From Prorocentrum cordatum (taxonomy: Eukaryota > Sar > Dinophyceae > Prorocentrales > Prorocentraceae), in the NCBI GenBank assembly GCA_963575745.1, contig CAUYUJ010019369.1:117507-181506 (forward strand): a stretch of DNA of 64,000 nucleotides. Direction: 5' to 3'. The translations under genes were made by a program, and so were the position numbers. Positions 51,185-62,300 of the stretch are shown here, piece after piece. Numbering within the stretch: the first letter of the stretch is position 1; each line of letters starts with the position of its first letter. Below the pieces are notes generated by a model. It was not told where the DNA came from and searched no databases. It saw only the letters and a list, made by a program, of their open reading frames with translations.

Positions 51185-51310
51185 GCAATCCGGACGTGCA
51201 CCCCGCGAAGCGAGAGGAATCCACGTCCAGAGGCGACGAGCTGAGCGGCAGCCTTTTTTGTGGAAACGATAATGCAACGTATCCAATGTGTCCAATGATT
51301 GCACACTTTC
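51185..51310 (+). repeat. dispersed module copy 2 (CTGAGCGGCAGC / AACGTATCCAATGT)
   Basis: Begins GGACGTGCACCCCGCGAAGC, a string repeated at 52,193, then the segment shared with 47,523-47,605. Confidence 0.7.
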
Positions 51311-51439
51311 AATGTATCCCGTTCTTATACAAGTAATTGTTGCATATTTTATTGTGATGCAATATTATGTATCCCCCCGCGCTGCGCCACACCCATCGAC
51401 CCAACCTGAGCCCCCTCACGGGGCCCAAAAGCCTACCAA

Positions 51440-52090
51440 AACCTGTAGAAAAATCAATGATTTCGGCCTGTTCGCCCTCTTGGGGTACCCATGAGGGCCT
51501 CATGACGGCTCTAGATGGCGTTAAGACGGGCGAAGACGCCCCCAAGACGGTCCAGGATGGCCCTAAAAGGGCTGAAAACGCTCCCAAGACGCCCTAAGAG
51601 GGCCCCAAGAGGACCCCCAACAGCGCCTCCACAGGCCAACATGATTGATTTTCCATAGGGGTTTTGAAGGAGTTTAACGTTATCGCCCTTCTCGACTCTT
51701 AGAGGCCCATGGCGGTCCAAGCAGCCTCCGAAATTGCCCCAAGACGGCAAAAGAAGCCCAGAAGAGGACCCAAAGACAGCCCAAGTGGGCCCCAAGATGG
51801 CCCAAAGAGGCCCCCAAGACGGTCCCAGAGGCCTTCAAAGCGGCCAAAGAGGACCCCAAGATCACCCCAAGGCGGGCCCGAGAGGCCCCCAAGACAGCCT
51901 TCGAAGGGACTGAACGGCGCAAGAGAGCCCCAAGACGGCCCAAGACGCCCCCCAAGAAGCCCCAAGAGGTCCCCAAGAGGCCCCCAAAAGTCCTCCCAAA
52001 GGCCCCCAAGAAGCTTCCAAGAGGCCCCAGAGGTCTCCAAGGAACTGGACTGGACATACTCCGAGCAGCTCACAGAGGCCCTCCAGAAGC
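51440..52090 (+). repeat. CCAAGAGGCCC minisatellite
   Basis: Plus-orientation block; the tightest units are at 51,930-52,050 (CCCCCAAGAGG). Confidence 0.75.
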
Positions 52091-52229
52091 CCCAATTGCG
52101 TTGGCAGCGCCCCAGTTGGGGCAGAACGCCACAGCAGACCGGCGCGACAGACGTGCAGGGAAAACCACCAGACGCCCAGTCTTTACGTGCTCTGGACGTG
52201 CACCCCGCGAAGCGAGAGGAATATGTTAT

Positions 52230-52510
52230 ACTAAAGACTGTGGTATTTGCAGCGCGGACCCAATGCAAATTGCAAAGGATCGTGGCGCTGGGTGTTCGGA
52301 TCCAGCTTATAAGAGATCGTGGCTCTGGGAGCGCGCACCCATGAAACGTTACGACGGATCGTGGCCCTCGGAGCCCGGATCCAGCGAAAAAGACTTACAG
52401 AGCAGGGTGGGCCGTCCCATGGCTCGTCCCCAGCCGCGTCCCGTGGCACATCCCCTGGCGCGTCCCCTGGCACGTCCCCTGGCATGCCTGTCCCTTGGCA
52501 CATCCTCTGA
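52230..52510 (+). repeat. 42-bp family units followed by CCCCTGGCACGT array
   Basis: Four diverged 42-bp units (GGATCGTGGC(G/C)CT) run to about 52,400, then the 12-bp array to 52,510. The same neighbour pair occurs near 44.2-44.5 kb. Confidence 0.7.
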
Positions 52511-53004
52511 CGCAATAGAGTACAGCGAATTTCAACACAACATGAAACAGCACATTTCAGCATGGAAAGGCACAGCGCAACGCAGCAAAGCCACACTAGC
52601 AGGGTATCGTCACCAAGGGTATCCTGAGCATTGCCACTGCCCGTTGCTGAATGTAGGGCAGTGTCTGTATCCCTTTTCAGGTTCGTGGTTCACACATGTT
52701 CAGCAATCTGCCACGTCTCGAAAAAGAGAGGCGGCAGTGCCTGCTCCCTCGGGGGCAGTCAATTGAATCACTTCCCCCGGTCGCCTCTCTAGACGTGTCA
52801 ACAGGCCGAGACGACGAGGGAAGGGAACCGGTATGGGTATTGTCTCTTCCTATGGAACTAAGAAGATCGCAAGATGAAAGGCGCCCGAAGTATACACCAA
52901 GTTGTCTGGCCGTCCGTTCAAGGAGCTCGGGCTACCCAAACTGTGAGATGCTGTAGGGTCTATACACCGAACTCCTTCGCCCACTTCGTGGTCGACCCAA
53001 CGTC
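52511..53004. other. no supported gene
   Basis: Lower-repeat sequence with one 86-codon plus-strand frame (52,696-52,956) that has no recognisable motif. Confidence 0.4.
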
Positions 53005-53650
53005 GTGGTGTCTACATCGAGCCCCCCTGGAAGGATGAGGACAGCGACCAAGAGGGGGAGGGAAGGGGTCGAAGACAACCAGCCTGCAGCGAAGAGGACC
53101 CGGGACCGCCCCGCACGGTTGGGCAAACCAAGAGCAGGGGGCGCAGGGCAGGGACGCGAGGCTCTTGGGCGCCCGTACGCCGCCGCAGCTGCAGCGGTGG
53201 CTGGCTTGAGCACGGGGCCGTGCGGCCGTCGAGCCGAAGCGCAGAAAAGGTGGGCATGGCGACCCCAATCCCGCACCTCTGTCGGGTTTTCGACTGCAAC
53301 CAAACAATTGTGCCCAACTCGGGAATGTAAGATAGGGAAGGGGGGGCAAGCCACGATGTGGGCCCTGAGAGATCCACGAGCCATGGCACCCTCTAGAACC
53401 TAGAAGAGAAGCTATCATTCCAATTGACCCTGATCGCGACGAGTGGGCCTGGCGGACCCAGCTGAAACGCTTCTACAGACTCGTCCGCCCGCTCTACATA
53501 GATCCGCTCAGAATTCGTCGACTGAACCCCTCCAGGGTCCATGCTGCGAAGCTGCTCATCCGGGATCGAATCCTGACAGTCCAGCAGCCCGAAACGGGCC
53601 CCCAGAGCGAGGCGGGAGCCGAGGAACAAAAACCGAAAATGTCTCCGACC

Positions 53651-53713
<63 letters not shown>

Positions 53714-53716
53714 CGA

Positions 53717-53720
<4 letters not shown>
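53005..53720 (+). CDS. possible small coding segment, frame change inside
   Basis: A plus-strand frame from 53,005 holds a basic, nuclear-signal-like part (ATKRGREG..AAKRTRDRPA) and an Ala run. Near 53,375 the better frame changes to PLEPRREAIIPIDPDRDEW, AWRTQLKRFYRLVRPLYIDP and RVHAAKLLIRDRILTVQQPE, which has normal amino-acid balance, unlike its surroundings. It then enters Arg or Asp runs of the CGA repeat. No family recognised. It could be a retrogene or exon; low certainty. Confidence 0.3.

Positions 53721-53765
<45 letters not shown>
53655..53765 (+). repeat. (CGA)n microsatellite
   Basis: About 36 triplets interrupted once by GGCGATGAC. It gives Arg, Asp, Thr, Ser or Val runs depending on frame. 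Confidence 0.97.
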
Positions 53766-53935
53766 TCGAACGAGGAGCCACGCCGCCGTGCCGCGGCGCC
53801 ACGGCCGCACGGCAGCGACCCGAGCTGGTCCTGGAAACGCTCTGGCCTCCCGAGGAAGTGCAGCCAGATTATCCTGGGCGCGGGCTGCGGCTGTTTGTTC
53901 TGCTCCTCCTGATATTCTTGTGGTGCGTGTTCATA

Positions 53936-54080
53936 ATCCGCCGACCCCCCCTTGCTGGGTGTGGAAAGGCGTGTGAGATGGTTGGCTGCCCGCCTCCCCC
54001 TTTTTCCCCCTCCCTGGGGTTCCAAAATGTCGTTTGGACGAGTTCGCCAACGCACCCCAGGGCCACCAGAGCCTCCAAAA
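53936..54080 (+). repeat. dispersed module, copy 2 of the 4,656 family
   Basis: ATCCGCCGACC, GTGTGAGATGGTTGGCTG, CCCTGGGGTT and CGCCAACGCACCCC match 4,656-4,830 in order. Confidence 0.65.
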
Positions 54081-54099
54081 GGCCTCCAGATGGCACAGA

Positions 54100-54420
54100 C
54101 AGAGCGCCATGACAGTCGAAGAAAGTGTCAAGACTGCCTAGAATAGCCCCACAACGACCCAATATCACTTCAAGACAGCTCATACGGCCCCCAAGACGGC
54201 CCAATTGCATTCCCAGAGAGCCACCGAGAAGCCCCCAAGAGGCAAAAATCGCCACATTGCCACAGGAACCCCACAGATCGTCACAAGACGGCCGATGAGG
54301 CCCCAAGTGGGCTCCAAGACGGCCCAAGAGGGCTCCAAGACGGCCCCAGTGGCGCTCCCAAGACGGGCGAAGAGAGCCCCAAGAGGGCCCCAGGAGAGCC
54401 CACGAAGGGGAAGACGAACT
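54100..54420 (+). repeat. CCAAGAGGCCC minisatellite
   Basis: Plus-orientation units such as CCAAGACGGCCCAAGAGGG. Confidence 0.7.
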
Positions 54421-54422
54421 GA

Positions 54423-54800
54423 TCAGAGTGAGGGGGCCGACCAATCATCGGTCCCTGGGTGCGTGGCTGAATCGGACTCCGCGGCGCGGATTTCGCTTAT
54501 TGTTATTGCATTGTTAATGTCGTCCCCCCCGCGACCCGGCCCGCGACCCACCCGCGACCCGCCCGCGACCCGCACCGCGACCCAACCGCGACCAACCCGC
54601 GACCCGCCCCGCGACCCACCCGCGACCCACCCGCGACCCACCCCGCGACCCACCCTCGACCCACCAACGACCCAACCGTGACCCACCCCGTACCCCGCCC
54701 GCACCCATCCACCCGCGACCCGTCCCGCGACCCACCCGCGACCCGTCCCGCGACCCACCCGCGACCAACCAGCGACGCACCCGCGACCCACCCACATTGC
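54423..54800 (+). repeat. GTGCGTGGCTGAA module copy 2 plus CGACCCACC array
   Basis: The module occupies 54,423-54,491. From 54,534 a CCCGCGACCCAC array of about 10-11 bp units runs to 54,800, followed by AAAAATCGGCGCCTGCGGCGG. Confidence 0.85.
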
Positions 54801-54819
54801 GTTGACGGAAAAATCGGCG

Positions 54820-55200
54820 CCTGCGGCGGGCTCGTTGAATCATGTGTGAGAATAGAGCGCCCGCGGCGGGCTTCGTCAGAGCCTCGCAGACTGCCGACGT
54901 CCCCGCCGCTCCCTCACCTTTATCCGCAACTGCGGGGTGTTACGTTTGTCGAGCCCTTCCCCCCAAGATGGCCGCAAGAGCCTCCCAGAGACCCCCGAGG
55001 CGCCCCCAAGAAGCCCCCAAGAGGCCCCCGAAAACCTCCCAGATACACCCAAGAGCCCTCCAAGAATCCTCTGAGAGGTATCCCAAGAGACCCTCATATT
55101 CATTCAAACAGCTCCTGACCCACAGCCCGGGCAGATTGGCGGGTTGGGCCGAAGGCCACTAGATCTTGTCCGCGACCGTCGCAAGCTCTTACTCCTTTTG
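54820..55200. repeat. GGCGCCTGCGGCGGGCT(C) segment and short CCAAGA block
   Basis: GCGCC(T/C)GCGGCGGGCTTC and CAGA(C/A)TGCCGACGTCCCC(G/A)CCGC, CTTATCCGCA recur at 55,805-55,930, so the whole module plus array plus this tail is duplicated. A short CCAAGA block is at 54,965-55,090. Confidence 0.7.
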
Positions 55201-55236
55201 ACAGTCGGCGGAATGGCGTAAGCCACTTGAATTATC

Positions 55237-55376
55237 CGAGTTAGGGGGCCGAACGGTCATTCATTGTCCCTGGGTGCGTGGCTGAAGTGGAAACCCGTGG
55301 TGAACAGTATGCTTGTTGCGGTGTTGGTGTTGTTGTTGCTGTTGTTGTGTTGCGTTGTTTGTTGCTGCTTTTGTGT

Positions 55377-55410
<34 letters not shown>

Positions 55411-55930
55411 GATTGTGATTGTTGTTGTTGTGATTGTTGGTTGTTGGTTGTTGGTTGTTGTGTGTTGTGTTGTTTGCTGTTGTAATTGTTGTTGCTGTTG
55501 TTGTTGTTGCTCGTTGTTGTTGTTGTTGTCGCCGTCCCGCCCGCGTCACCCGCAACCCGGCCCGCGACCCACCCCGTGACCCCACCCGCGACCCACCCCG
55601 CGACCCACCCCGCGACCCACCCGCGACCAAACCCCGCGACCCACCCGCGACCCACCCCGCGACCCATCCGCGACCCATCCGCGACCCATCCGCGATCCAC
55701 CCGCGACCCACCCGCGACCCACTTGCGACCCACCAGCGACCCATCCCGCGACCAACGCGCGACCCCCCCGCGACCGATCCACATTGGTTTGAAGAAAAAA
55801 TCGGCGCCTGCGGCGGGCTCATTGTATAATTTGACATGTTAGCGCCTGCGGCGGGCTTCTCCTGAGTCTCACAGAATGCCGACGTCCCCACCGCCCCCTC
55901 ACTCTTATCCGCATATGCGGGGTGCTACGT
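55237..55930 (+). repeat. module copy 3, (GTT)n, CGACCCACC array and tail
   Basis: Second copy of the unit at 54,423-54,940. The GTGCGTGGCTGAAGTGG module is followed here by a (GTT)n tract (55,312-55,545) absent from the first, then the CGACCCACC array (55,556-55,785) and the GCGCCTGCGGCGGGC tail. Confidence 0.85.
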
Positions 55931-56145
55931 ATGATCGACTTCCATACTACTTCGGACTGTTTCGCATAATAACCATACGAATGGCAATTACCAATCCATC
56001 ACATAATGCTGAACATTAACCGGAGCGCCCCCAGGTCCCCCCGTGCTGTTTGCGTTGAGTATTGGGAATGTTGCTTCAAAGAACCCAGAACCTCGAATTC
56101 ATGGCGCCGCATACTTCTTCCGAGGCCTGCAAGGCCGTGAGTATC

Positions 56146-56300
56146 AAATCCCACCAGCCCTTTGGGCGTGAGTGGTTTAGAGAGCCCGCTCTGTCCTCAA
56201 CCCCCCTTCTTCCCCTTCGGGGAGGGGTTTACCCCTCCCCCTACCCCCTCCCCCTGGACCTGGAGAGGGAGTCCCGAGTGGTGTCAAGGGGGTCTTTTTC
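56146..56300 (+). repeat. dispersed module 'AAATCCCACC(A/G)GCC', copy 3
   Basis: Closest to the copy at 41,131 (shared GGGCGTGAGTGGTTTAGAG and CTTCTTCCCCTTCGGG). It is followed by a CCAAGAGGCCC array. Confidence 0.75.
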
Positions 56301-56549
56301 GACTCCTCGGAGGGCCAAAAAACGACGACCCTCACGAGGATTCTGGCCCCCAGGGGGGGGGGCGCAGTTTGGCGCCTCAGACCGTCTTTGAGGCAAAAAA
56401 CATTGATTATACTACGGTGTTGGCCCCATTTTGGCCTTCTGAGGGGGCCGCGCTCCTCTTCCTTCATAGCAAAATCATTGATGTTACGAAGGTTTTGGGC
56501 TCATTTTGTCTTTCTCAGGTGGCAGCTCTCACTTGCGCTTCTGAGGAGG

Positions 56550-56785
56550 TCGCAAGAGGACCCAAGATGGCCCCAAGAGGCCCCCAGGAGGCTCCCAAGA
56601 GGCCTCCAAGAGGCCCCCCAGAGGCCCCCAAGCGGCCCCAAGAGGTGCCCAAGAGGCCCCCAAGCGGCCCCCAAGAGGCCCCACGAGGCCCCAAGAGGCC
56701 CCCAAGAGGCCCCCAAGAGGCCCCCAAGAGGCCCCACGAGGCCCCAAGAGGCCCCCAAGAGGCCCCAAGAGGCCCCACGATCAGG
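56550..56785 (+). repeat. CCAAGAGGCCC minisatellite, most regular block
   Basis: Nearly exact CCCCAAGAGGCC units of 12-13 bp, the least diverged version in the window and so the best source for the consensus. Confidence 0.95.
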
Positions 56786-57150
56786 ACGAGGGGCCCGAAC
56801 GACTCACACCACGAAGAGCCCGAACGACTCACACCAGGAGGGGCCCGAACGACTCACACCAGGACGAGGCGCCCGAACGACTCACACCACGAGGAGCCCG
56901 AAGGACTCACACCACGACGCGGGCCCCGAACGACTCACACCACGAGGAGCCCGAACGAGTCACACCAGGAGGAGGGGCCCGAACGACTCACACCAGGATG
57001 AGGGGCCCGAACAACTCACACCACGAGAAGCCCGAACGACTCACACCAGGACGAAGAGCCCGAACGACTCACACCACGAAGAGCCCGAACGACTCACACC
57101 AGGAAGAAGGGCCCGAACGACTCACACCAGGACGAGAAACCCCAAACGAC
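56786..57150 (+). repeat. CCCGAACGACTCACACCA minisatellite
   Basis: About 14 units of 24-29 bp, each CCCGAACGACTCACACCA plus (C/G)GA(G/C)GAG or similar. Confidence 0.95.
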
Positions 57151-57159
57151 TCAAATCAC

Positions 57160-59390
57160 GAGGAGCGCTTTCTCTCCCTCCTCCTCCGCCTCGTCCTTCT
57201 CCCGCTCCCCCACAAGGAGGATGTACAAGGAGGCGGGAGGAAGGAGGAACAGGGGAGATATGCGGGGCCAAGCGGACACACGCCTGAAAAACACGACTGT
57301 CGGCATGCTTCGCGAGAGTTGCTGCTGTGAGATGGGCTGGTGGGGATACGCGAAGCGTAAAGAATTCCAAAAAGCCCGCGAAAGGGTCCCATGGGGCAGT
57401 CCCGGTGTTTTGTTGCGGCCCTGCTTCGCGTTTTCTTGGAAGCCTTGGGGGCAGGACCGAAAGACCACAACCAGTTTGGCGAAGTCTCACTTGTTGCATG
57501 AGTTATGCGTCGCCGATGCTTCCCTTTAACAAGTATAACACCACGGGGTGTTACTTGACTTGCTTGAGACACTTGAGGGACGTTTGAAGGTTTTGCCTGG
57601 TGGGTGCCCAATTGGCCTCCTTTTGCGTTGACTGTGGTTGCCAAACTTCCATCACCTCGCGTACGCCAAATCGTATACATCGCAGTCCTTGCACTACATA
57701 GTTTTTACCGTATCCACCACCGTGCTTTCTGGCATGCTGAGGCGTGGTCTAATGCAAACATTGGCAACATGATTTCTACTAGAATCGAGGCAGACTCCCT
57801 CCGTTCCCTTGGTCGCGCCTGGTTGCATGCATCACCCCACATTTTGGTCTGAACAACTTGATCCGCACTCCCGACTCCTCGATTGTAGGCCACCGTAAAT
57901 CCCAAGCCGAAGTTACCGCTGTGCGGGTCTACACCACACGTGGTGCAAGCTATGCTGTGCAAGCTACGTACTGCAATAAATTCTTGACAGCACATGAACT
58001 GCCAACTCCATTGGCCGCTCAATCATGCCCCCCTCACGCCCGCAGCCTGTTGTTTCAAAAGTCACGCGGCCGCAACTGCGGTGACTGCTTGGCCCTGAGT
58101 GGCGCATCTCTTTGGCCGCGTCGGCGCGCGCAAGTTGGCGCGAGGAGCGGCAAGCTGGCCTGGCATAGCTGATGCGGCCGCGGTATCATGATGACGTCGG
58201 CAACAACGACGACGATGATGATGATAGTGGCGATGATGACGCCAAGGACGGCAAGACTAATGACGGAGCCGATAAAGGTGATAATGGCAATGCTGGCGAG
58301 CGGTGCTGACGACAAGAACGACGATGCGATGGCGCTGGCGGGTGACGGCGAGGAAGTGCGCGCGCGCAAAAAAACATGAATTCAAATCACCTTAAATCAC
58401 CCTCTTGTTCACATGTGGCTGAAGAGCTACAACTTGACATGCTGAGAAAAACGATTGCTTTTAACAGATTTCGACACGCGGGCGCGGCCGCACGTTGCCC
58501 GCGGGGTCCGGGGCTGGGACCTTGACAATGGCAGCGCCTAAAACGGCTGCGGACACGCCGTGCACGATCAATCCGACGCACCTCATGCGAATGGGGAAGG
58601 TCCGCCACTGTGCCCCCCGCGACTTGGCGTGTCTTCAGATCCCTTGGTGGACTTCCTGGAGCCTCAGTCCTCATCCAAAGGAATCCTCAAGGGGCCGGAC
58701 ACCAAATTCTCAAATCTTCTGGGGCTTGCCAGGTGGCCCGCCGCTGGGGCCGAGGGCGCGTTTCCTCGGGCCCGCGAAAGCACGACGGTCCGAGAGGGCC
58801 CCGAATCGCCGCGCGATCGGTCCAAGATGCCAAACCCAAGATGGCCCAAAGACGGCCCGCGATGCCCCAAGTGCGCCCGAAGTGGCCTCAAAGAGGCCCC
58901 CCGATAGGACCCCAGGAAACGGACATCTGCGAACATCTCCAGAAAAACGCTCTCGCTCTCTCGGCTGTCCAGGACGGACCAAGAAAACCAAAGCCATCAA
59001 GATCGCCCTCAGACGGCCCAGGATGCCCCGAAGAAGAGGGCCCCAAAGAAGCCCAAGAGGGCCCCAGAGAGGCCCAGCGGGGAAAGAGCGCAACTTCGGG
59101 CCAGCGGGGAGCCTTTCGCTCGCCCGAGCGCCGGATGGACGGAGGCCGACGGGGAGCTAACTCGCCCGGCGCTGGCGCCCTTCACCTAAAGCCCCTCCTC
59201 GTTCCTCCCGCGCATCGTCGGCCTGCCCCAAGGAAGGCCGCGCCCGCGTCCCGCCCTGCAGGGGGGCGATGCCCGTCGGCCTGTGAGGGCCCGCGAAGAT
59301 GGGCTGGCATCGCCTGGGCGTCACATTTGTCACGAGAGCGACAAATGCATTGGGCGACGCGCGCGGCCGGTCCGCAACGCGCCCGGCGGA
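57160..59390. other. no supported gene
   Basis: Includes a GATGAT-rich patch (58,190-58,350), a CCAAGA-like stretch (58,830-59,080) and several 80-100 codon frames without motifs. The 57,600-58,020 segment has balanced composition and could be coding, but I recognise nothing. Confidence 0.4.
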
Positions 59391-59394
59391 GCAC

Positions 59395-62300
59395 CTAGCT
59401 CGCACAGCGCCGAGGAGACACAGGCCAGCGGGGAGCCCCGAGCCTAGCTCGCCCAGCGCCCACTCCCACGCCCCCCCAGCGTGCTGCCAGACTGTATACT
59501 TCTACTCCGAGGCAGGGGCAATCGGAAGGGCTCCACCCCTTGGGGCACCGCGCGCCTCTTCGCGCCTCGCAGCCGAGGCGGCGCCGGCGGCGGCGCGGCC
59601 TTCGGCTCGCCCGGCCGGCTGAGGGCCCCACCCCCTCGTCGCCCCGCGTGTCCGAGCAGCGTTCCAGACTCGCCGCCGGGCGCCTGCCGCTCAAAAACGC
59701 AGCGAATCCCCGCGGCGACGCGTCCGTGACGAGGGCCCAGTGGCCAGGCGCCGGCATCAGAGGAAGTTACCTGCATGCGCGGGCCTCTCGGGGAGAAAGC
59801 CGAAAGCGCGTCCGCTCACGCCGGCGCTGGCCTGCGCCGCTGGGTGGCCACAAGCGCCTCCTTGGACCGCGCGCAGGGGCGTTTTCTGCGGCGAACGGCG
59901 CGCAGTGCCCGCGCCGCCCGCCGCTCGCGGCGGACGACGCCCGCCGGCCAGCTCAACTTGCCGCCAGAGCCCCGAGACTCCTGACGCCGACCATCGAGTT
60001 GCCGAACATCTCCTCGACCTCGGCCCTGATCTCATCTAGCATCTTCTGCGGGACTGACAGGGCCAGCGTCCACTCGTGCCGCGGCATCTGGCCAGCGACG
60101 CCGATCCAGGCGACGGCCGATCCCAGGTCGCATTTGCGCCGCGCGACACCCGAGCCCAGCGCGCGCCGGGCGAGCGACGTCAGCGCGATCGCGCGCCCCC
60201 GCGTGGCTCGCGCGCCCATGGCCAGCCAGAGCGGATCACCCAGGTGGAGCTGCGACCGAAATTCCCCCCCCCCGGCGCCGCGCCCCGCAAAGCGCGGGCG
60301 CGCGCGGGCCCCGCCCGCAGCAGCGGCGCCGGCGCATGCCCGATGCAAAGGAACGCCCAATGAAAAGGCTCGCCCTCCTGGCAACGCTTCGCGCGGCAAT
60401 GATTCCGCCCCTCGGGGCGGGGGGCCGGGCGCGCGCGAGCGTTCGAAAAAACACGCGGGCGGAAACGCAATGCCCCGTGGACATGCCCTCCCCGCGCGCG
60501 GCTGGCTCCTGCCACGCGAAAGTCTCTGCTGCTGCCAGCGCCGCTGCGTGCCACAGCCTCGTCGACCTGGCGAAGCGCGATCCTCTCAGGGGACAGCGAC
60601 TTGCCGTTCGCTCTAGAATACCAGGAACCGACGACGATGTGCTTCTTGATGCCCCCATCGGATTTCCCCGGGCAATCAACGCCATCTTCGAGATGGACCC
60701 GTCGGGGCGGGCGCGCGCCGCCTCGCTCCAATCCACCGCGACGCCGAAGCCCCCCCCCCCAGGCACCGCTCGACCTCCTCCTCCTCAGAGCCGCCCCGCC
60801 GGTCGTAGCACGAGGCGCAGTTCCTGAACCCTGACGGCACGGCCCCCTCGACCGACGGCGCCTCGCAAGGGCCGCGAGGGTGGGGTTCGCCATGGGTTGC
60901 TGGGACAATACGCATCGATGAGATTCTCGACGCCGACCCGGGCGCCCCCCCTCGCCCGGCGCCCCAGGTCGCCCGCCCGCGCGAGCCACGCGCCCCAAAT
61001 GTCTCCCTCCAGCGGGGAACCGCGCCCGCCGCGCCCCGCGGGCCCCCCCGCAGCTCGGGCGCGCAGCAGATTGTGGAGCCGAGCCCGCCAGGCAAGTCCA
61101 GCTCTGGCCCGTTGAACTTATCGTCGCCCATCTCCCGCGCAAGCGCGGGCGCCCCGGCGCGCGCCTCGTAGGCGGGCTCGAGGGCTCCCGCGACGTCCCG
61201 GCCAAGCCTCCGCAGACGGGACACAGGCGCGACTGCTCTCGCCGACGGGCCCCGCGCGCCCCCAGCGCCGCAACTGCGTCCACGGCCAGCGCGTCGCCGA
61301 ACCTGCCGACTTGACGCACGGCGTGCACCTTGGAGACGAGCGGCGCCACGCTGTCCGCGCGCGCCAGCTGGCCTTGCCCCTCTCCGGCTGCCCTGCCGTC
61401 GAGTCTGGTGCCACCCGTAATTGCCCCGCTCTGAGGGCAGCTGGGGCGCGGGAGGCGCGCGGCTGCCGGCCCCCCCCGCGTCGACGCCGGCCGATCGGCC
61501 ACCTCCTGGGCCGCAATGCTGCCCGAGTCGCGCGGCGGCGCACCAGTCGGCCTCAAACCTCGAGGCCAACGCCGCAGCTCCACTCTGCAACTCCTTCGCT
61601 GCATCCTCGAGCAAGCCAGCAGTCGCGGCGCCCGCCTGCCCCTCGCCGCCAGGCGAGGCCGCTCTGCCCAGTCTAACGGCGATCGCGGGCAGCGGGCCAT
61701 CGAGCGCCCCCTGCCGAGGCGCTTCCAGCAGGCGCGGGCCCCCCCGGCTGGGCGCGGCTGGCTGGCAACCACGTCAGTGCAAGCCCCGCGCTGGCTACTC
61801 CAGGCGTAGCAGATCCCCTTGCCGTTCCCGTCCGCGCGGCGGAGCTTTTGCCCGAGCCGCGAGCCCTTGCTCTGGGCGCCCCCTGCCTGGGTGCCTTCGG
61901 AGGGGGGCGATCCTCAGGCGCCTGCCACTGCCTTTTGCCTTCCCCTTTCCTCCGGCCAGCTGGCTGCCCGTGCGGGGCGGCGATTGCGGCTGCGTCTCTG
62001 GGGGGGCGGTCTTCCGGGGGCCTACTGGCCCGGGCCAATCCAGGCCCGAACCAATCAGATATCGCAGGGCCCTGCAAGATCCTGCGCCCATGCCAGAGCC
62101 AAGGCGACTCCGGGCCTGCAGGACCCTGCAAGATTCGGCGCTCTGGTTGACCCCGTCTGCACTGACCCCCGTCTCTGGAGCCCCGAGCCTCGCGCCACCT
62201 GCCCCGCCGGCGCCAGGGGCGCGCCCCTCGATCCAGCGGCCGCCCGCGCAGCCGCCGGACGACGCACCTGCTTGTCCTAGAACGCGGCGACCACGGCGAC

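Noticed and set aside
60180-61772. 530-residue Ala/Arg ORF as an intact gene
   Set aside because: Retroelement-like motifs appear in several frames, so the single open frame is not the coding one throughout.
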